Assembly: GCA_903885505.1 (NCBI GenBank)
Contig: CAISIU010000040.1
Location: forward strand, 1 to 53,082
Direction of reading: 5' to 3'
DNA length: 53,082 nucleotides
DNA from: an uncultured Actinomycetes bacterium
GTDB taxonomy: Bacteria > Actinomycetota > Acidimicrobiia > Acidimicrobiales > RAAP-2
Shown here: piece by piece, positions 35,701-43,659 of the stretch
Layout: each line of letters starts with the position of its first letter
Numbering within the stretch: position 1 is the first letter of the stretch
The notes under the pieces: generated by a model
The model's database searches: none
Told to the model about the DNA's origin: nothing
Seen by the model: the letters and a program-made list of their open reading frames with translations, nothing else
Program-made: the position numbers and the translations under genes

Positions 35701-35706
35701 AAGTTA
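35701..35706 (-). promoter_or_regulatory. Putative leaderless -10 element of the GroES-like/trp operon
   Basis: TAACTT followed by 6 bases and the GTG start of the GroES-like gene. A message starting here has no room for a leader peptide or attenuator. Confidence 0.55.
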
Positions 35707-35749
35707 CCCGAGTGATTCTCTCGATGCCGACGTCTGCTAAGACACATGC

Positions 35750-35938
35750 GTGTCCGGAGAGATTTCAACGATTGTGACGACTCTTCGAGACGTCAAGGAG
35801 CGCATCACCGCCGAGGTTGACCAGTCAACCGACACCGGGGGCGATGTCTACCGTGAACTCGTGAACGCCGAACGAACGATCGGTCGCCTCCTGCGATCCC
35901 TCGAGCGCGTCGAGCGGCAAAGCGGGGGGCACCGCTAA
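35750..35938 (+). CDS. Small hypothetical protein with predicted helical coiled coil
   Basis: I do not recognise this 62-residue protein. It is polar, with heptad-like leucines in the C-terminal half (ELVNAERTIGRLLRSLERVE) and likely forms a helix or coiled coil. Proposed start is GTG at 35750; a TAAGAC near-match to the window's TAnnnT -10 lies 6 bases upstream. An internal GTG at 35774 is another candidate. The stop is 2 bases before the MshD-like gene, so the two are probably co-transcribed and the small gene could be a real leader cistron. It is divergent from the GroES-like gene with 55 bases between starts. Confidence 0.5.
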   Translation: MSGEISTIVTTLRDVKERITAEVDQSTDTGGDVYRELVNAERTIGRLLRSLERVERQSGGHR

Positions 35939-35940
35939 AC

Positions 35941-36768
35941 GTGGCCTGGCGCGAATCAATTGTCCTCACGCCGTCTGAGCGCCGGGACATTCTCGACCTC
36001 TGCCTGACCTGGGATGACCTGCTTGGTCGCGAGTCCATTGACGAAACCCGACGACGTCGCGTCCAACACAACAGTCCCGGGGGGCATTGGTTAAACGTCG
36101 AAGGCGACCGAGTGATTGGGTACGCGGGAGCTCTCTCCCATCAAGGAGCCGAAGTGGAGATGCTCGGTGGGCAATTCGACGCCACTTTGGCTGCCGCCAT
36201 CCGTCGTGACCGGTCGGTCGTTCGCTGGTGGCTTCGTGGTTCGAACCCGTATCCCGCGGACCTACGCGTCGTACGTCAACTGAATTTCATGCGTGCCGAA
36301 CTGGCGACCGCCCCACGCTCAGATGCCCGAGAGGGTCTGCGCCGCATCAACCTCGGTCGAGACGTCGATGCGTGGATTGCGCACAACAACGCCAGTTTTG
36401 CGAACCACCCCGAACAAGGGTCGTGGACCAAGGAAGACTTCGAAGCGCGTGCACAAGAACCTTGGTTTGACCCTTCGGCTTTCTTGCTGTGGGAGGTCGA
36501 CGACGACATCGCCGCCTCGTGCTGGATCAAGTTTCACGAGCTCGCCGCGGAGCGAGTCGGCGAGATTTACGTGTTTTCGGTTGACCCCCAAGTACAAGGG
36601 CAGGGCTGGGGTCACCGGATGCTCGATGCCGGACTCGCCGCCATCTCAGACCGTGGCGTGCACCACGCGGTCCTGTACGTCGATGCGGACAATCTCGCCG
36701 CCACCGCTTTATACGAATCGGCCGGTTTCACGACCCGGCGTCAAGATCTCTTGCTGCAGATTCCCTAA
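35941..36768 (+). CDS. GNAT acetyltransferase, MshD (mycothiol synthase)-like
   Basis: A 275-residue protein with two GNAT-type halves. The C-terminal half (about residues 195-270) carries VFSVDPQVQGQGWGHRML, the acetyl-CoA-binding Q/RxxGxG loop, and YVDADNLAATALYESAGF, which closely recalls MshD of actinobacteria. The N-terminal half looks like a degenerate GNAT domain, as in MshD. MshD acetylates Cys-GlcN-Ins to make mycothiol, the actinobacterial low-molecular-weight thiol. Start GTG at 35941 is 2 bases after the small upstream ORF. Its stop overlaps the VIT gene stop on the other strand. Mycothiol role is likely, not proven; no other msh gene is here. Confidence 0.75.
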   Translation: MAWRESIVLTPSERRDILDLCLTWDDLLGRESIDETRRRRVQHNSPGGHWLNVEGDRVIGYAGALSHQGAEVEMLGGQFDATLAAAIRRDRSVVRWWLRGSNPYPADLRVVRQLNFMRAELATAPRSDAREGLRRINLGRDVDAWIAHNNASFANHPEQGSWTKEDFEARAQEPWFDPSAFLLWEVDDDIAASCWIKFHELAAERVGEIYVFSVDPQVQGQGWGHRMLDAGLAAISDRGVHHAVLYVDADNLAATALYESAGFTTRRQDLLLQIP

Positions 36769-37454
36769 CCGATGAGGCGACCCACGCCGTAGGTCACCCC
36801 AGCGGCCAAGGTGGTCACCAACAGCTGCCGCACGGCGGTTCGCACGGGTCCTCTACCCGAGAAAATTCCGGTCACGGCACCCACCGCCAACGACGCGGCG
36901 CCACCCAGAGCGATGGAGAGCCAAATCGACCACGAGAAGGGCCAAAACCACGGGAACAAAGGAACGAGCGCCCCGAGGCTGAACGCGATAAAGGAACTCG
37001 ATGCCGCGCGCCAACTCGAGCCAATGGCGCTCGGGTCCATGCCCAACTCCTCACGAGCATGCAACCGTAGCGCCGCTTCGGGATTCGCCATGACTTCGCT
37101 GGCCATCAGGCGTGCCGTCGAATCGCTGATCCCCTGTTTCAGGAAAACGTCAATAAGTTCCTGAAATTCATCCTCGGGGGACTCCGCGATCGACTTGCGC
37201 TCAACCTCGATTTCCTTTTCGAAGAGTTCGCGTTGAGCGGTCATCGAAATGTACTCACCCGTGGCCATCGAGAATCCACCCGCCACGAGTCCGGCAAGAC
37301 CAGCCAAACGAACAGTGGCCGGATGCGGGTTCGCACCGGCGAAGCCCAAAATCAGTGACAAGTTCGTCACGAGACCATCGCTGACCCCAAAAACCGCGGC
37401 TCGGACCCAGCCATCGGAGAGATTGCGGTGGTGTTCTTCGTGGCCGGCGCTCAT
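36765..37454 (-). CDS. VIT1/CCC1 family membrane transporter (DUF125)
   Basis: A 229-residue membrane protein. Seen: an N-terminal HEEHHR histidine/glutamate cluster, GVSDGLVTNLSLILG in the first membrane segment, the conserved GGFSMATGEYIS near the second, a charged cytoplasmic loop (about residues 75-150) and C-terminal membrane segments. Eukaryotic relatives move Fe2+ or Mn2+ into vacuoles; bacterial substrates are less clear. I start it at ATG 37454, since a TAAGAT hexamer is exactly 7 bases upstream; a GTG at 37481 would add nine residues and overlap that hexamer. The stop overlaps that of the GNAT gene by 4 bases. Confidence 0.85.
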   Translation of the reverse strand: MSAGHEEHHRNLSDGWVRAAVFGVSDGLVTNLSLILGFAGANPHPATVRLAGLAGLVAGGFSMATGEYISMTAQRELFEKEIEVERKSIAESPEDEFQELIDVFLKQGISDSTARLMASEVMANPEAALRLHAREELGMDPSAIGSSWRAASSSFIAFSLGALVPLFPWFWPFSWSIWLSIALGGAASLAVGAVTGIFSGRGPVRTAVRQLLVTTLAAGVTYGVGRLIG

Positions 37455-37461
37455 GTGACGA

Positions 37462-37467
37462 ATCTTA
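37462..37467 (-). promoter_or_regulatory. Putative leaderless -10 element of the VIT-family gene
   Basis: TAAGAT with 7 bases to the ATG at 37454. Determines the start of the downstream gene. The MaoC-like gene leaves in the other direction from 37514. Confidence 0.5.
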
Positions 37468-37513
37468 GGGGTGCCGGCCACCCACCATTAGGGTGGCTTC
37501 CAAAGGAGTCACT

Positions 37514-37969
37514 ATGCCCACTGTCTTTGCTTCCATTGACGAGATGCGCGGCGCCATTGGCCAGCACCTTGGATATTCGAATTACATCACCGTTACCCAA
37601 GAGCAGGTAAATCTTTTCGCGGATGCCACCGGTGACCACCAGTGGATTCACGTGGACCCCGAGCGCGCGAAGTCGGGTCCTTTCGGTGGCCCGATTGCCC
37701 ACGGTTACCTCACCTTGTCACTGATTCCCGTCCTCCTCTCTCAGGTCGTGCGAACCGAGGGTGTTGCGATGGGGGTCAATTACGGCACCAACAAGGTTCG
37801 TTTCCCCTCGCCGGTCCCGGTGGGCTCGGAGATTCGTGCCGGGGCCTCATTGGCATCGGTGGAAGACGTGGCCGGGGGCGTGCAGGTGTGCATGGATGTC
37901 ACCATCGAAGTGAAAGACGCACCCAAGCCGTCTTGCGTCGCCCAAGTCGTCTTCCGCTACTACCTCTAA
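37514..37969 (+). CDS. MaoC-like (R)-specific enoyl-CoA hydratase/dehydratase
   Basis: A 151-residue single hot-dog-fold protein. Seen: the MaoC hydratase signature FADATGDHQWIHVDPERA (about residues 39-56) with the catalytic D and H, then GPFGGPIAHGYLTLSLIP. Length and motif fit stand-alone MaoC enzymes that hydrate (R)-enoyl-CoA; substrate unclear. The ATG at 37514 follows AAGGAG with about 5 bases, the best-defined ribosome-binding site of this area; an in-frame upstream ATG is not needed. It precedes menG by 4 bases and so shares its transcript. Confidence 0.88.
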   Translation: MPTVFASIDEMRGAIGQHLGYSNYITVTQEQVNLFADATGDHQWIHVDPERAKSGPFGGPIAHGYLTLSLIPVLLSQVVRTEGVAMGVNYGTNKVRFPSPVPVGSEIRAGASLASVEDVAGGVQVCMDVTIEVKDAPKPSCVAQVVFRYYL

Positions 37970-37973
37970 GTCA

Positions 37974-38663
37974 ATGACCGCATCCCTACCCGTGGGCGAG
38001 GACAAGACTCGCCGCGTTCGCGCCATGTTCGACACCATTGCGCCACGCTACGAATTCGTCAACCACATCATGACCTTCGGGCTCGATCGGCGCTGGCGCC
38101 GCCGCTGCGTTCGCGACATGTTCCTACCCCCGAAGTCTCGAATCCTGGACGTGGCGGCCGGTACCGGTGACTTCTGCCGCGACCTGATCGCCGCAGGACA
38201 CCTTCCCGTTGCCACCGACTTAAGCTTCGGAATGCTGTCCGCCGGACATGGCGGTTATGAGGCCGTGCACGCCGATGCATCGGCGCTGCCCTTTCGAGAC
38301 GCCTCGTTTGACGGATTGACCTGCGGCTACGCGCTGAGAAACTTCACTGACTTGGCAGGAACCTTTCACGAGATGGCTCGCGTCATCAGACCGGGTGGAC
38401 GGCTGTCCATCATTGAAGTGGCGGAGCCGAAGGGTGGTATCTGGCGCTGGGGATTCAATCTGTGGTTCCGCCGCTGCGTTCCCCTCATCGGTGGACTTCT
38501 CTCTGATCGCGCGGCGTACAGCTACTTGCCACAATCAACGGCCTACCTGCCCGACACCGATACCTTGCGATCGATGTTGGTTGAGGCTGGCTTTTCTGGC
38601 GTCAACCACCGGATGATTCTTGGTGGCTTGTCGCAAACCTTCTCCGCGACGCGAGCGGGTTGA
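37974..38663 (+). CDS. menG: Demethylmenaquinone methyltransferase (UbiE/MenG)
   Basis: Methylates demethylmenaquinone, the last step to menaquinone. Length 229 residues. Seen: the UbiE signatures FDTIAPRYEFVNHIMTFGLDR (residues about 19-39) and the SAM-binding ILDVAAGTGDF (about 58-68), followed by ALRNFTDL (about 119-126) and RVIRPGGRL. The ATG is 4 bases after the MaoC-like stop, with no clear ribosome-binding site. menF follows 7 bases after its stop, giving a menaquinone pair. The enzyme family also acts on ubiquinone, but the pathway genes point to menaquinone. Confidence 0.93.
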   Translation: MTASLPVGEDKTRRVRAMFDTIAPRYEFVNHIMTFGLDRRWRRRCVRDMFLPPKSRILDVAAGTGDFCRDLIAAGHLPVATDLSFGMLSAGHGGYEAVHADASALPFRDASFDGLTCGYALRNFTDLAGTFHEMARVIRPGGRLSIIEVAEPKGGIWRWGFNLWFRRCVPLIGGLLSDRAAYSYLPQSTAYLPDTDTLRSMLVEAGFSGVNHRMILGGLSQTFSATRAG

Positions 38664-38670
38664 CACCACC

Positions 38671-39741
38671 ATGCCCCTGAGCGATGAGATCACCGCCGTC
38701 ATCGTTCACGCCGCTCGGCACGGTTGGCTCATCGCCACACCCCATCGCATCGTGGCGGGGTGGGGAGAAGCCCACGATGTGCCCCAGTACGAGGGCCACA
38801 TCGGTTTCGTCTCGTCCAGCTTCGATGGCAACCTGACGGTCGTCTACCCCCTCACCACGGTGTCAATCGATGCCAGTGGTGCCCAGTACTTTGGCGCCGG
38901 CGATGCAGTCGACGACAGTGCTCATGCCCCTCTCCCGTCAATCACGGTGACCAGTAACTCGGCAGATAGCTACCGCGACCACGTCAGCGCTGCCCTTCAA
39001 CGTGTCAATTCCGGCCAACTCGAAAAAATTGTTGTGGCTCGTCCTTTTGATGCCGAGAGTTCCGCACCCGTCGATGAAGGATCGGTCGCCCTGGCACTTC
39101 GCGCCATCGAACCATCAGCGACTATCTATGCCTTCCCCACCGCGTCGGGTGCGAGATTTATCGGAGCCAGTCCGGAATTGCTGCTGGAACAACGTGGTGC
39201 TCACATTCGAATGCAACCTCTCGCGGGCACGGCACCTCGAGGCCACGAAGATTCGCTTCTTGGTTCCGCTAAGGACCGACACGAGCACGCCGTCATGATT
39301 GAAAATGTGACCGAGAGGCTCGCCGAGCGCGGAATTCCGGTGACGGTGGGGCCACTCGGTTTTCGCGAGTTGTCCAGCGTGGTCCACCTGGCAACCGTTC
39401 TCACCGGAGAACTGCCACATGAACTACGAGACCCTTGCGACATCGTCTCTATCGTTCATCCCACCGCGGCGGTGGCGGGAATTCCCCTCGCTGCTGCTCG
39501 CGCCGCCATTCTCGAGCTCGAGGCCGAAAGCCGAGATATGTATGCCGGAGCGGTGGGTTGGATTCAGGGAGACGAGAACGCTCAATGGTGGGTGGCGATT
39601 CGTGGCCTGACGGTGATGGGAACGCACCTTCGATTTTGGGCTGGAGCGGGCATCGTGACCGGTTCAACACCTGACTCGGAGCTCGCCGAAACGGAACTGA
39701 AGTTCCGCAGCGTCGCAAAAATATTTCCGCTTAGCGCTTAG
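38671..39741 (+). CDS. menF: Isochorismate synthase
   Basis: Converts chorismate to isochorismate for menaquinone (or siderophores). About 356 residues from ATG 38671. Seen: KIVVARPFD (about residue 115), FIGASPELLLEQ, the PLAGTAPRG loop, KDRHEHAVMIENVTERL and VHPTAAVAGIP, and YAGAVGWI near the C-terminus. It follows menG by 7 bases. The last bases overlap the 3' end of the Ppm1-like gene on the other strand by 11. A catechol-siderophore role (EntC/DhbC) is an alternative, but menC, menG nearby favour menaquinone. Confidence 0.88.
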   Translation: MPLSDEITAVIVHAARHGWLIATPHRIVAGWGEAHDVPQYEGHIGFVSSSFDGNLTVVYPLTTVSIDASGAQYFGAGDAVDDSAHAPLPSITVTSNSADSYRDHVSAALQRVNSGQLEKIVVARPFDAESSAPVDEGSVALALRAIEPSATIYAFPTASGARFIGASPELLLEQRGAHIRMQPLAGTAPRGHEDSLLGSAKDRHEHAVMIENVTERLAERGIPVTVGPLGFRELSSVVHLATVLTGELPHELRDPCDIVSIVHPTAAVAGIPLAAARAAILELEAESRDMYAGAVGWIQGDENAQWWVAIRGLTVMGTHLRFWAGAGIVTGSTPDSELAETELKFRSVAKIFPLSA

Positions 39742-40453
39742 GCCCGAGGCCCACGAAACGACGAAGGCCCCATTTTGTGACCATCCATAACGCTTCGGTC
39801 ACGATGTTGGAGGACATCTTGCTCTCGCCTTCGGTGCGATCGATGAAGGTAATCGGACGTTCGGCGATTTTCACACCGGCTCGTCGTGCGCGGTAGGTCA
39901 TCTCAATCTGAAAGCCGTAGCCATCAGTAGTCACGGTTTCGTAATTCATCGCCGTCAAGGCCTCAGATCGATACACGCGATAACCGGCCGTCGAGTCCGA
40001 GACGCCGAGCTTCAACATGAACGAGGCATACCAGTTGCCACCACGCGACAGCAACAGTCGTGACGTTGACCATGAGGGAATGGCCCCACCCGGCACGTAA
40101 CGCGAACCAATAACCAGCCCAAAATCCTGCGCGGCATCGATTAGTCCCGGCAAAGCCGCCGGGTCGTGAGAAAAATCGCAGTCGATTTCGACCAGCGCGT
40201 CATAATCACGTTCGAGCCCCCAGGCAAAACCAGCGCGGTAGGCCGAACCAAGACCGCCCTTGCCAGATCGGCGAAGCACCGAGATACCACCGAGGTCCTC
40301 GGCCACCTTGTCCGCCACATCGGCCGTGCCATCGGGGGACCCATCGTCTACGACCAAGATGTCGCTCGTGGGCGTCACGGCTCGGAGCGTCCGTAACATC
40401 TTTTCGATATTGCCGATTTCGTTATACGTCGGCAGGACAACGAGCACCTTCAC
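39731..40453 (-). CDS. Polyprenol-monophosphomannose synthase (GT2, DPM1-like)
   Basis: A 240-residue GT2 enzyme. Seen: VVLPTYNEIGNIEKML at the N-terminus, VVDDGSPDGTAD, the metal-binding DCD in LVEIDCDFSHDP and the following GSRYVPGG, all as in DPM1 and the catalytic domain of mycobacterial Ppm1. It makes polyprenyl-phosphate-mannose, the donor for GT-C enzymes such as those in the envelope cluster here. The start is GTG at 40451-40453, supported by TAATCT exactly 7 bases upstream; a longer frame from 40510 is less likely. There is no acyltransferase (Ppm2/Lnt) domain fused to it. C-terminal membrane helices are absent. Confidence 0.9.
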   Translation of the reverse strand: MKVLVVLPTYNEIGNIEKMLRTLRAVTPTSDILVVDDGSPDGTADVADKVAEDLGGISVLRRSGKGGLGSAYRAGFAWGLERDYDALVEIDCDFSHDPAALPGLIDAAQDFGLVIGSRYVPGGAIPSWSTSRLLLSRGGNWYASFMLKLGVSDSTAGYRVYRSEALTAMNYETVTTDGYGFQIEMTYRARRAGVKIAERPITFIDRTEGESKMSSNIVTEALWMVTKWGLRRFVGLGPKR

Positions 40454-40460
40454 GACGACA

Positions 40461-40466
40461 AGATTA
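40461..40466 (-). promoter_or_regulatory. Putative leaderless -10 element of the DPM1-like gene
   Basis: TAATCT with 7 bases to the GTG at 40453, which supports that start. The YbhN-like gene starts divergently at 40524. Confidence 0.55.
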
Positions 40467-40523
40467 CCGCCGCATGATGATGGCGCAGGGTGAGATTCCG
40501 TAGAATCCATTTAGAACAGGACG

Positions 40524-41549
40524 ATGATGACCTCGAAAAACCCCAAACGACGCATCATTCCCAAGGAATTGCGCTTCATCTTGAGCATTGGGCTCGTCTT
40601 TTTCATTTTCGAATACTTCGTGGTGCCCCAACTCACCACCGCGAGCAAATCGCTGCGGGTCTTGATTCATATCAATCCCCTATTGGCAGGTCTCGCCATT
40701 TTTCTTGAAATCTCCTCTATTTGGGCGTATGCCGAACTCACCAAGGTGGTACTCACGCCGCATTCGCCGCGCCGTCGCGACATTCTCCGCGTCAACCTGT
40801 CGAGTTTGGCGCTGGGCCACATCCTGCCGGGTGGCACCGCCACGGCGGGCGCTCTGAACTATCGCCTCTACTCAAATCTCGGCGTTCCGGCGTCAACGAA
40901 TGGATTTGGTCTGGCTGTCCAAGGATCAGGATCAGCCGTGGTTCTCAATGTGATCTTTTGGGTGGCGCTCGTCGTCTCCATCCCCCTTCGCGGATTCAAC
41001 CCCGCCTACGGGTTCGCGGCTCTGGCTGGGGTTTTTCTCCTGCTCATCTTCTTCGGCATCGTCATCTTGCTGACGCGTGGGCAAAAGTATGCCGAAACAG
41101 TCCTGCGGAGAACAATTGGACGAATCCCCCGGCTCGATCCCGACCGCATCACGGCACTCCTTGAATCCATCGCCGAACGAATCAATATGTTGCTGCGCAC
41201 GCGAAAGATTCTCACCGCGTCACTTATCTGGGCGGCAGCCAACTGGCTGCTCGACGCGGCCAGCTTGTGGACTTTCCTGTGGGCCTTTGGCTATCCCATC
41301 AGTCCCATTGACCTGTTCGTGGCGTATGGACTCGCCAACATCTTGGCCGTCCTCCCGTTTACCCCCGGCGGACTTGGGGTGGTCGAAGGAGTCTTGATTC
41401 CGACGATTGTGGGCTTTGGCGTCCCCCACGCTCCGGCGATTTTGGCCGTCCTGCTCTATCGCCTCATCAACTTCTGGGTACCGATTCCTCTCGGGGGAAT
41501 CTCGTATCTCACCTTGCGCTGGAGCGGCAAGACGCAAGCTAGTGAGTAA
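40524..41549 (+). CDS. YbhN-like membrane protein (LPG synthase TM / UPF0104 family)
   Basis: A 341-residue integral membrane protein with about eight hydrophobic segments. Seen: LALGHILPGGTATAGALNYRL (about residues 93-113) and LPFTPGGLGVVEGVLIP near residue 285, both typical of this family of flippase-like lipid transporters related to MprF. The likely role is moving a lipid or polyprenyl-sugar across the membrane, perhaps linked to the divergent mannosyltransferase gene. Two ATGs (40524 and 40527) follow an AGGA; which is used is unclear. A TAGAAC near-match to the leaderless hexamer lies 6 bases before 40524. The 3' end overlaps ppk1 by 11 bases. Confidence 0.8.
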   Translation: MMTSKNPKRRIIPKELRFILSIGLVFFIFEYFVVPQLTTASKSLRVLIHINPLLAGLAIFLEISSIWAYAELTKVVLTPHSPRRRDILRVNLSSLALGHILPGGTATAGALNYRLYSNLGVPASTNGFGLAVQGSGSAVVLNVIFWVALVVSIPLRGFNPAYGFAALAGVFLLLIFFGIVILLTRGQKYAETVLRRTIGRIPRLDPDRITALLESIAERINMLLRTRKILTASLIWAAANWLLDAASLWTFLWAFGYPISPIDLFVAYGLANILAVLPFTPGGLGVVEGVLIPTIVGFGVPHAPAILAVLLYRLINFWVPIPLGGISYLTLRWSGKTQASE

Positions 41550-43608
41550 GGGCGCCCGCTTCGCGAATCGCCCGTTCCCGCAGAGTTCGCTGGACCGATA
41601 TGCCGTCCACGGACTCCACCTTGCGCCAGCGGCGATCTGATCCCAAGGACCACGCACTGGTGTCGTCGGCCAGAGAGAGTTCCAGGGCGTCGATGACCGC
41701 CTGTCGCAGGATGACGTCTTGCACGGGAACCAGCACCTCGATGCGACGGTCAAGGTTTCGCTCCATCAAGTCCGCTGACCCAATGAAGAGCTCATAATCA
41801 GCCTCCTGCGGGTGTCCGAAAGAGTAAATCCGCGAGTGCTCAAGGAATTCGCCCACAATGGACCGAACCGTAATGTTCTCGGACAAACCGTCAACGCCCG
41901 GACGGAGGCAGCACAAGGTACGCACCACCAGTCGAACGGGTGTGCCGGCTTGGGAAGCCCGATAGAGCGCGTCGACAATCGTGGGGTCAGTCAGTCCGTT
42001 GACCTTCATCTCGATCAGGCCTTCCGATCCGCGAGCCGCTTGTCGCGCGATGCGCGCCAATATCCCCTGCCGCACCGACACCGGTGACACCAATATCCGC
42101 GAGTAGTTAGCGTGCTTCGAAAAGCCGGTCAAGAAATTGAAGAGGTCGGCGACATCGCGGGTGATTTCCTCATCACAGGTCAGCAGGCCGAAGTCTTCGT
42201 AAATCCTCGCCGTCTTCGAGTTGTAGTTACCCGTGCCAATGTGGACGTAGCGACGAATTTGATCGCCCTCACGTCGCAGCACGAGCGCCGTCTTTGAGTG
42301 CGTCTTGAATCCCATCACGCCATAGACCACGTGAACGCCGGACTCTTCGAGAGCCTTGGCCCACTCGATATTCGCCGCTTCGTCAAAACGTGCTTTCAAT
42401 TCGACGAGCGCGGCCACTTGCTTACCCGCTTCGGCCGCGGCAATGAGGCTCTTCACAATGGGCGAGTCACCGGAGGTGCGATACAAGGTTTGCTTAATCC
42501 CGACGACCTGCGGGTCAGCAGCGGCCTGCTGGATGAACATTTCCACCGAGTCCGAGAAGGACTCGTAGGGGTGATGCAGAAGGACATCCCCCTCGCGAAT
42601 GACCCCAAAGATGTCCCTAATCCCCTCTTCGCCTGCGAGGCGGGGCGGAGTCAGCGGCGACCAGCCAGCCGACTTCAAGTCGGGACGATCAAGGGAGAAC
42701 AGTTGCCACAGGTCTCCGAGACCCAGCGGCGCCGAGGACGAGTACACCCGTGACGTCTCGAGGTCGAGCTGACCGAGCAGCAGCGACAGAAAGTCGGGGT
42801 CCATCGTGGATTCGATTTCTACGCGCAGGGCGCGACCAAAACGGCGGCGACGAAGTTCGACTTCAAGTGCGACCAGGAGGTCGTCGGCCTCGTCTTCTTC
42901 CACCGACAAGTCTGCGTTTCGAGTGACGCGGAAGATATCGGTTCGTCCGACGTCCATTCCCGGAAAAAGGCTGCCGACGTGAGCGGAGATGACCTCTTCG
43001 AGTCGAACGAACGTGGTTCCCCCCGAGATCGCTACGAAACGTGGGAGCGCCGATGGCACCTTCACACGTGCTTGACGCTCATCGCCAGTGTCGGGGTCCC
43101 GCACGGTGGTCGCCAAGTTCAGTGACAAGTTAGAAATCATGGGGAAAGGGTGTCCGGGGTCAACAGACAAAGGAGTGAGCACCGGGTAAATCAGTTCATC
43201 GAAGTAGCTCGCAACCCAGGCACGCTGGTCATCTGACAACGTGTCGTACGCCACCAGGTTCACTCCGTGCTCTGCCAATTCGGGAACCAGCCCGTCGAGG
43301 AAAATCCGATCCAGACGCTCGCTGAGCTGCGACACACGGTCTCTGATGGCGCGCAACTGGTCCTTCGGGCGCATGCCGTCCAAGGAGGGTGACTCAATCC
43401 CGGCGGCGATCTTGTCTTCGAGGCTGACCACTCTCACCTGGAAGAATTCGTCGAGCATCTCCGCAAAGATCGCAGCGAACTTACAGCGGTCCAAGATGGC
43501 GATGGAGCGATCGTCCGCGAGATCGAGGAGGCGCGCGCCAAATTCCAAGCGCGACATTTCGCGGTTCGAAAATCTTTCCGGTCCAAAGGTGAGGGGGTTC
43601 GCTGTCAT
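41539..43608 (-). CDS. ppk: Polyphosphate kinase 1
   Basis: Makes and breaks long-chain polyphosphate using ATP. Length 689 residues, normal. Seen: an N-terminal NREMSRLEFGARLL helix motif, the catalytic KTHSKTALVLRREG (auto-phosphorylated histidine H equivalent to E. coli H435), the GTGNYNSKTARIYEDFGLLT stretch, and FLEHSRIYSF with the second conserved histidine (like H592). The ATG 43608 follows an AGGA about 5 bases away; TAGAGT at 43631-43636 is a plausible -10 with a short leader. It is divergent from the SEDS gene and its 3' end overlaps the YbhN-like gene by 11 bases. No exopolyphosphatase is next to it. Confidence 0.97.
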   Translation of the reverse strand: MTANPLTFGPERFSNREMSRLEFGARLLDLADDRSIAILDRCKFAAIFAEMLDEFFQVRVVSLEDKIAAGIESPSLDGMRPKDQLRAIRDRVSQLSERLDRIFLDGLVPELAEHGVNLVAYDTLSDDQRAWVASYFDELIYPVLTPLSVDPGHPFPMISNLSLNLATTVRDPDTGDERQARVKVPSALPRFVAISGGTTFVRLEEVISAHVGSLFPGMDVGRTDIFRVTRNADLSVEEDEADDLLVALEVELRRRRFGRALRVEIESTMDPDFLSLLLGQLDLETSRVYSSSAPLGLGDLWQLFSLDRPDLKSAGWSPLTPPRLAGEEGIRDIFGVIREGDVLLHHPYESFSDSVEMFIQQAAADPQVVGIKQTLYRTSGDSPIVKSLIAAAEAGKQVAALVELKARFDEAANIEWAKALEESGVHVVYGVMGFKTHSKTALVLRREGDQIRRYVHIGTGNYNSKTARIYEDFGLLTCDEEITRDVADLFNFLTGFSKHANYSRILVSPVSVRQGILARIARQAARGSEGLIEMKVNGLTDPTIVDALYRASQAGTPVRLVVRTLCCLRPGVDGLSENITVRSIVGEFLEHSRIYSFGHPQEADYELFIGSADLMERNLDRRIEVLVPVQDVILRQAVIDALELSLADDTSAWSLGSDRRWRKVESVDGISVQRTLRERAIREAGALTH

Positions 43609-43630
43609 AAGGGTCCTAAATGCCTACTGA

Positions 43631-43636
43631 ACTCTA
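43631..43636 (-). promoter_or_regulatory. Possible -10 element of ppk
   Basis: TAGAGT about 22 bases upstream of the ATG, giving a short leader with an AGGA ribosome-binding site. No -35 identified. Confidence 0.35.
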
Positions 43637-43647
43637 GACCTCGCCAG

Positions 43648-43653
43648 TACGCT
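43648..43653 (+). promoter_or_regulatory. Putative leaderless -10 element of the SEDS gene
   Basis: TACGCT followed by 6 bases and the GTG at 43660. Confidence 0.5.
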
Positions 43654-43659
43654 CTGGGC

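Noticed and set aside
35707-35749. Tryptophan attenuator or T-box upstream of the trp operon
   Set aside because: No Trp-codon leader frame or hairpin pair is visible and the putative -10 is too close to the GroES-like start.
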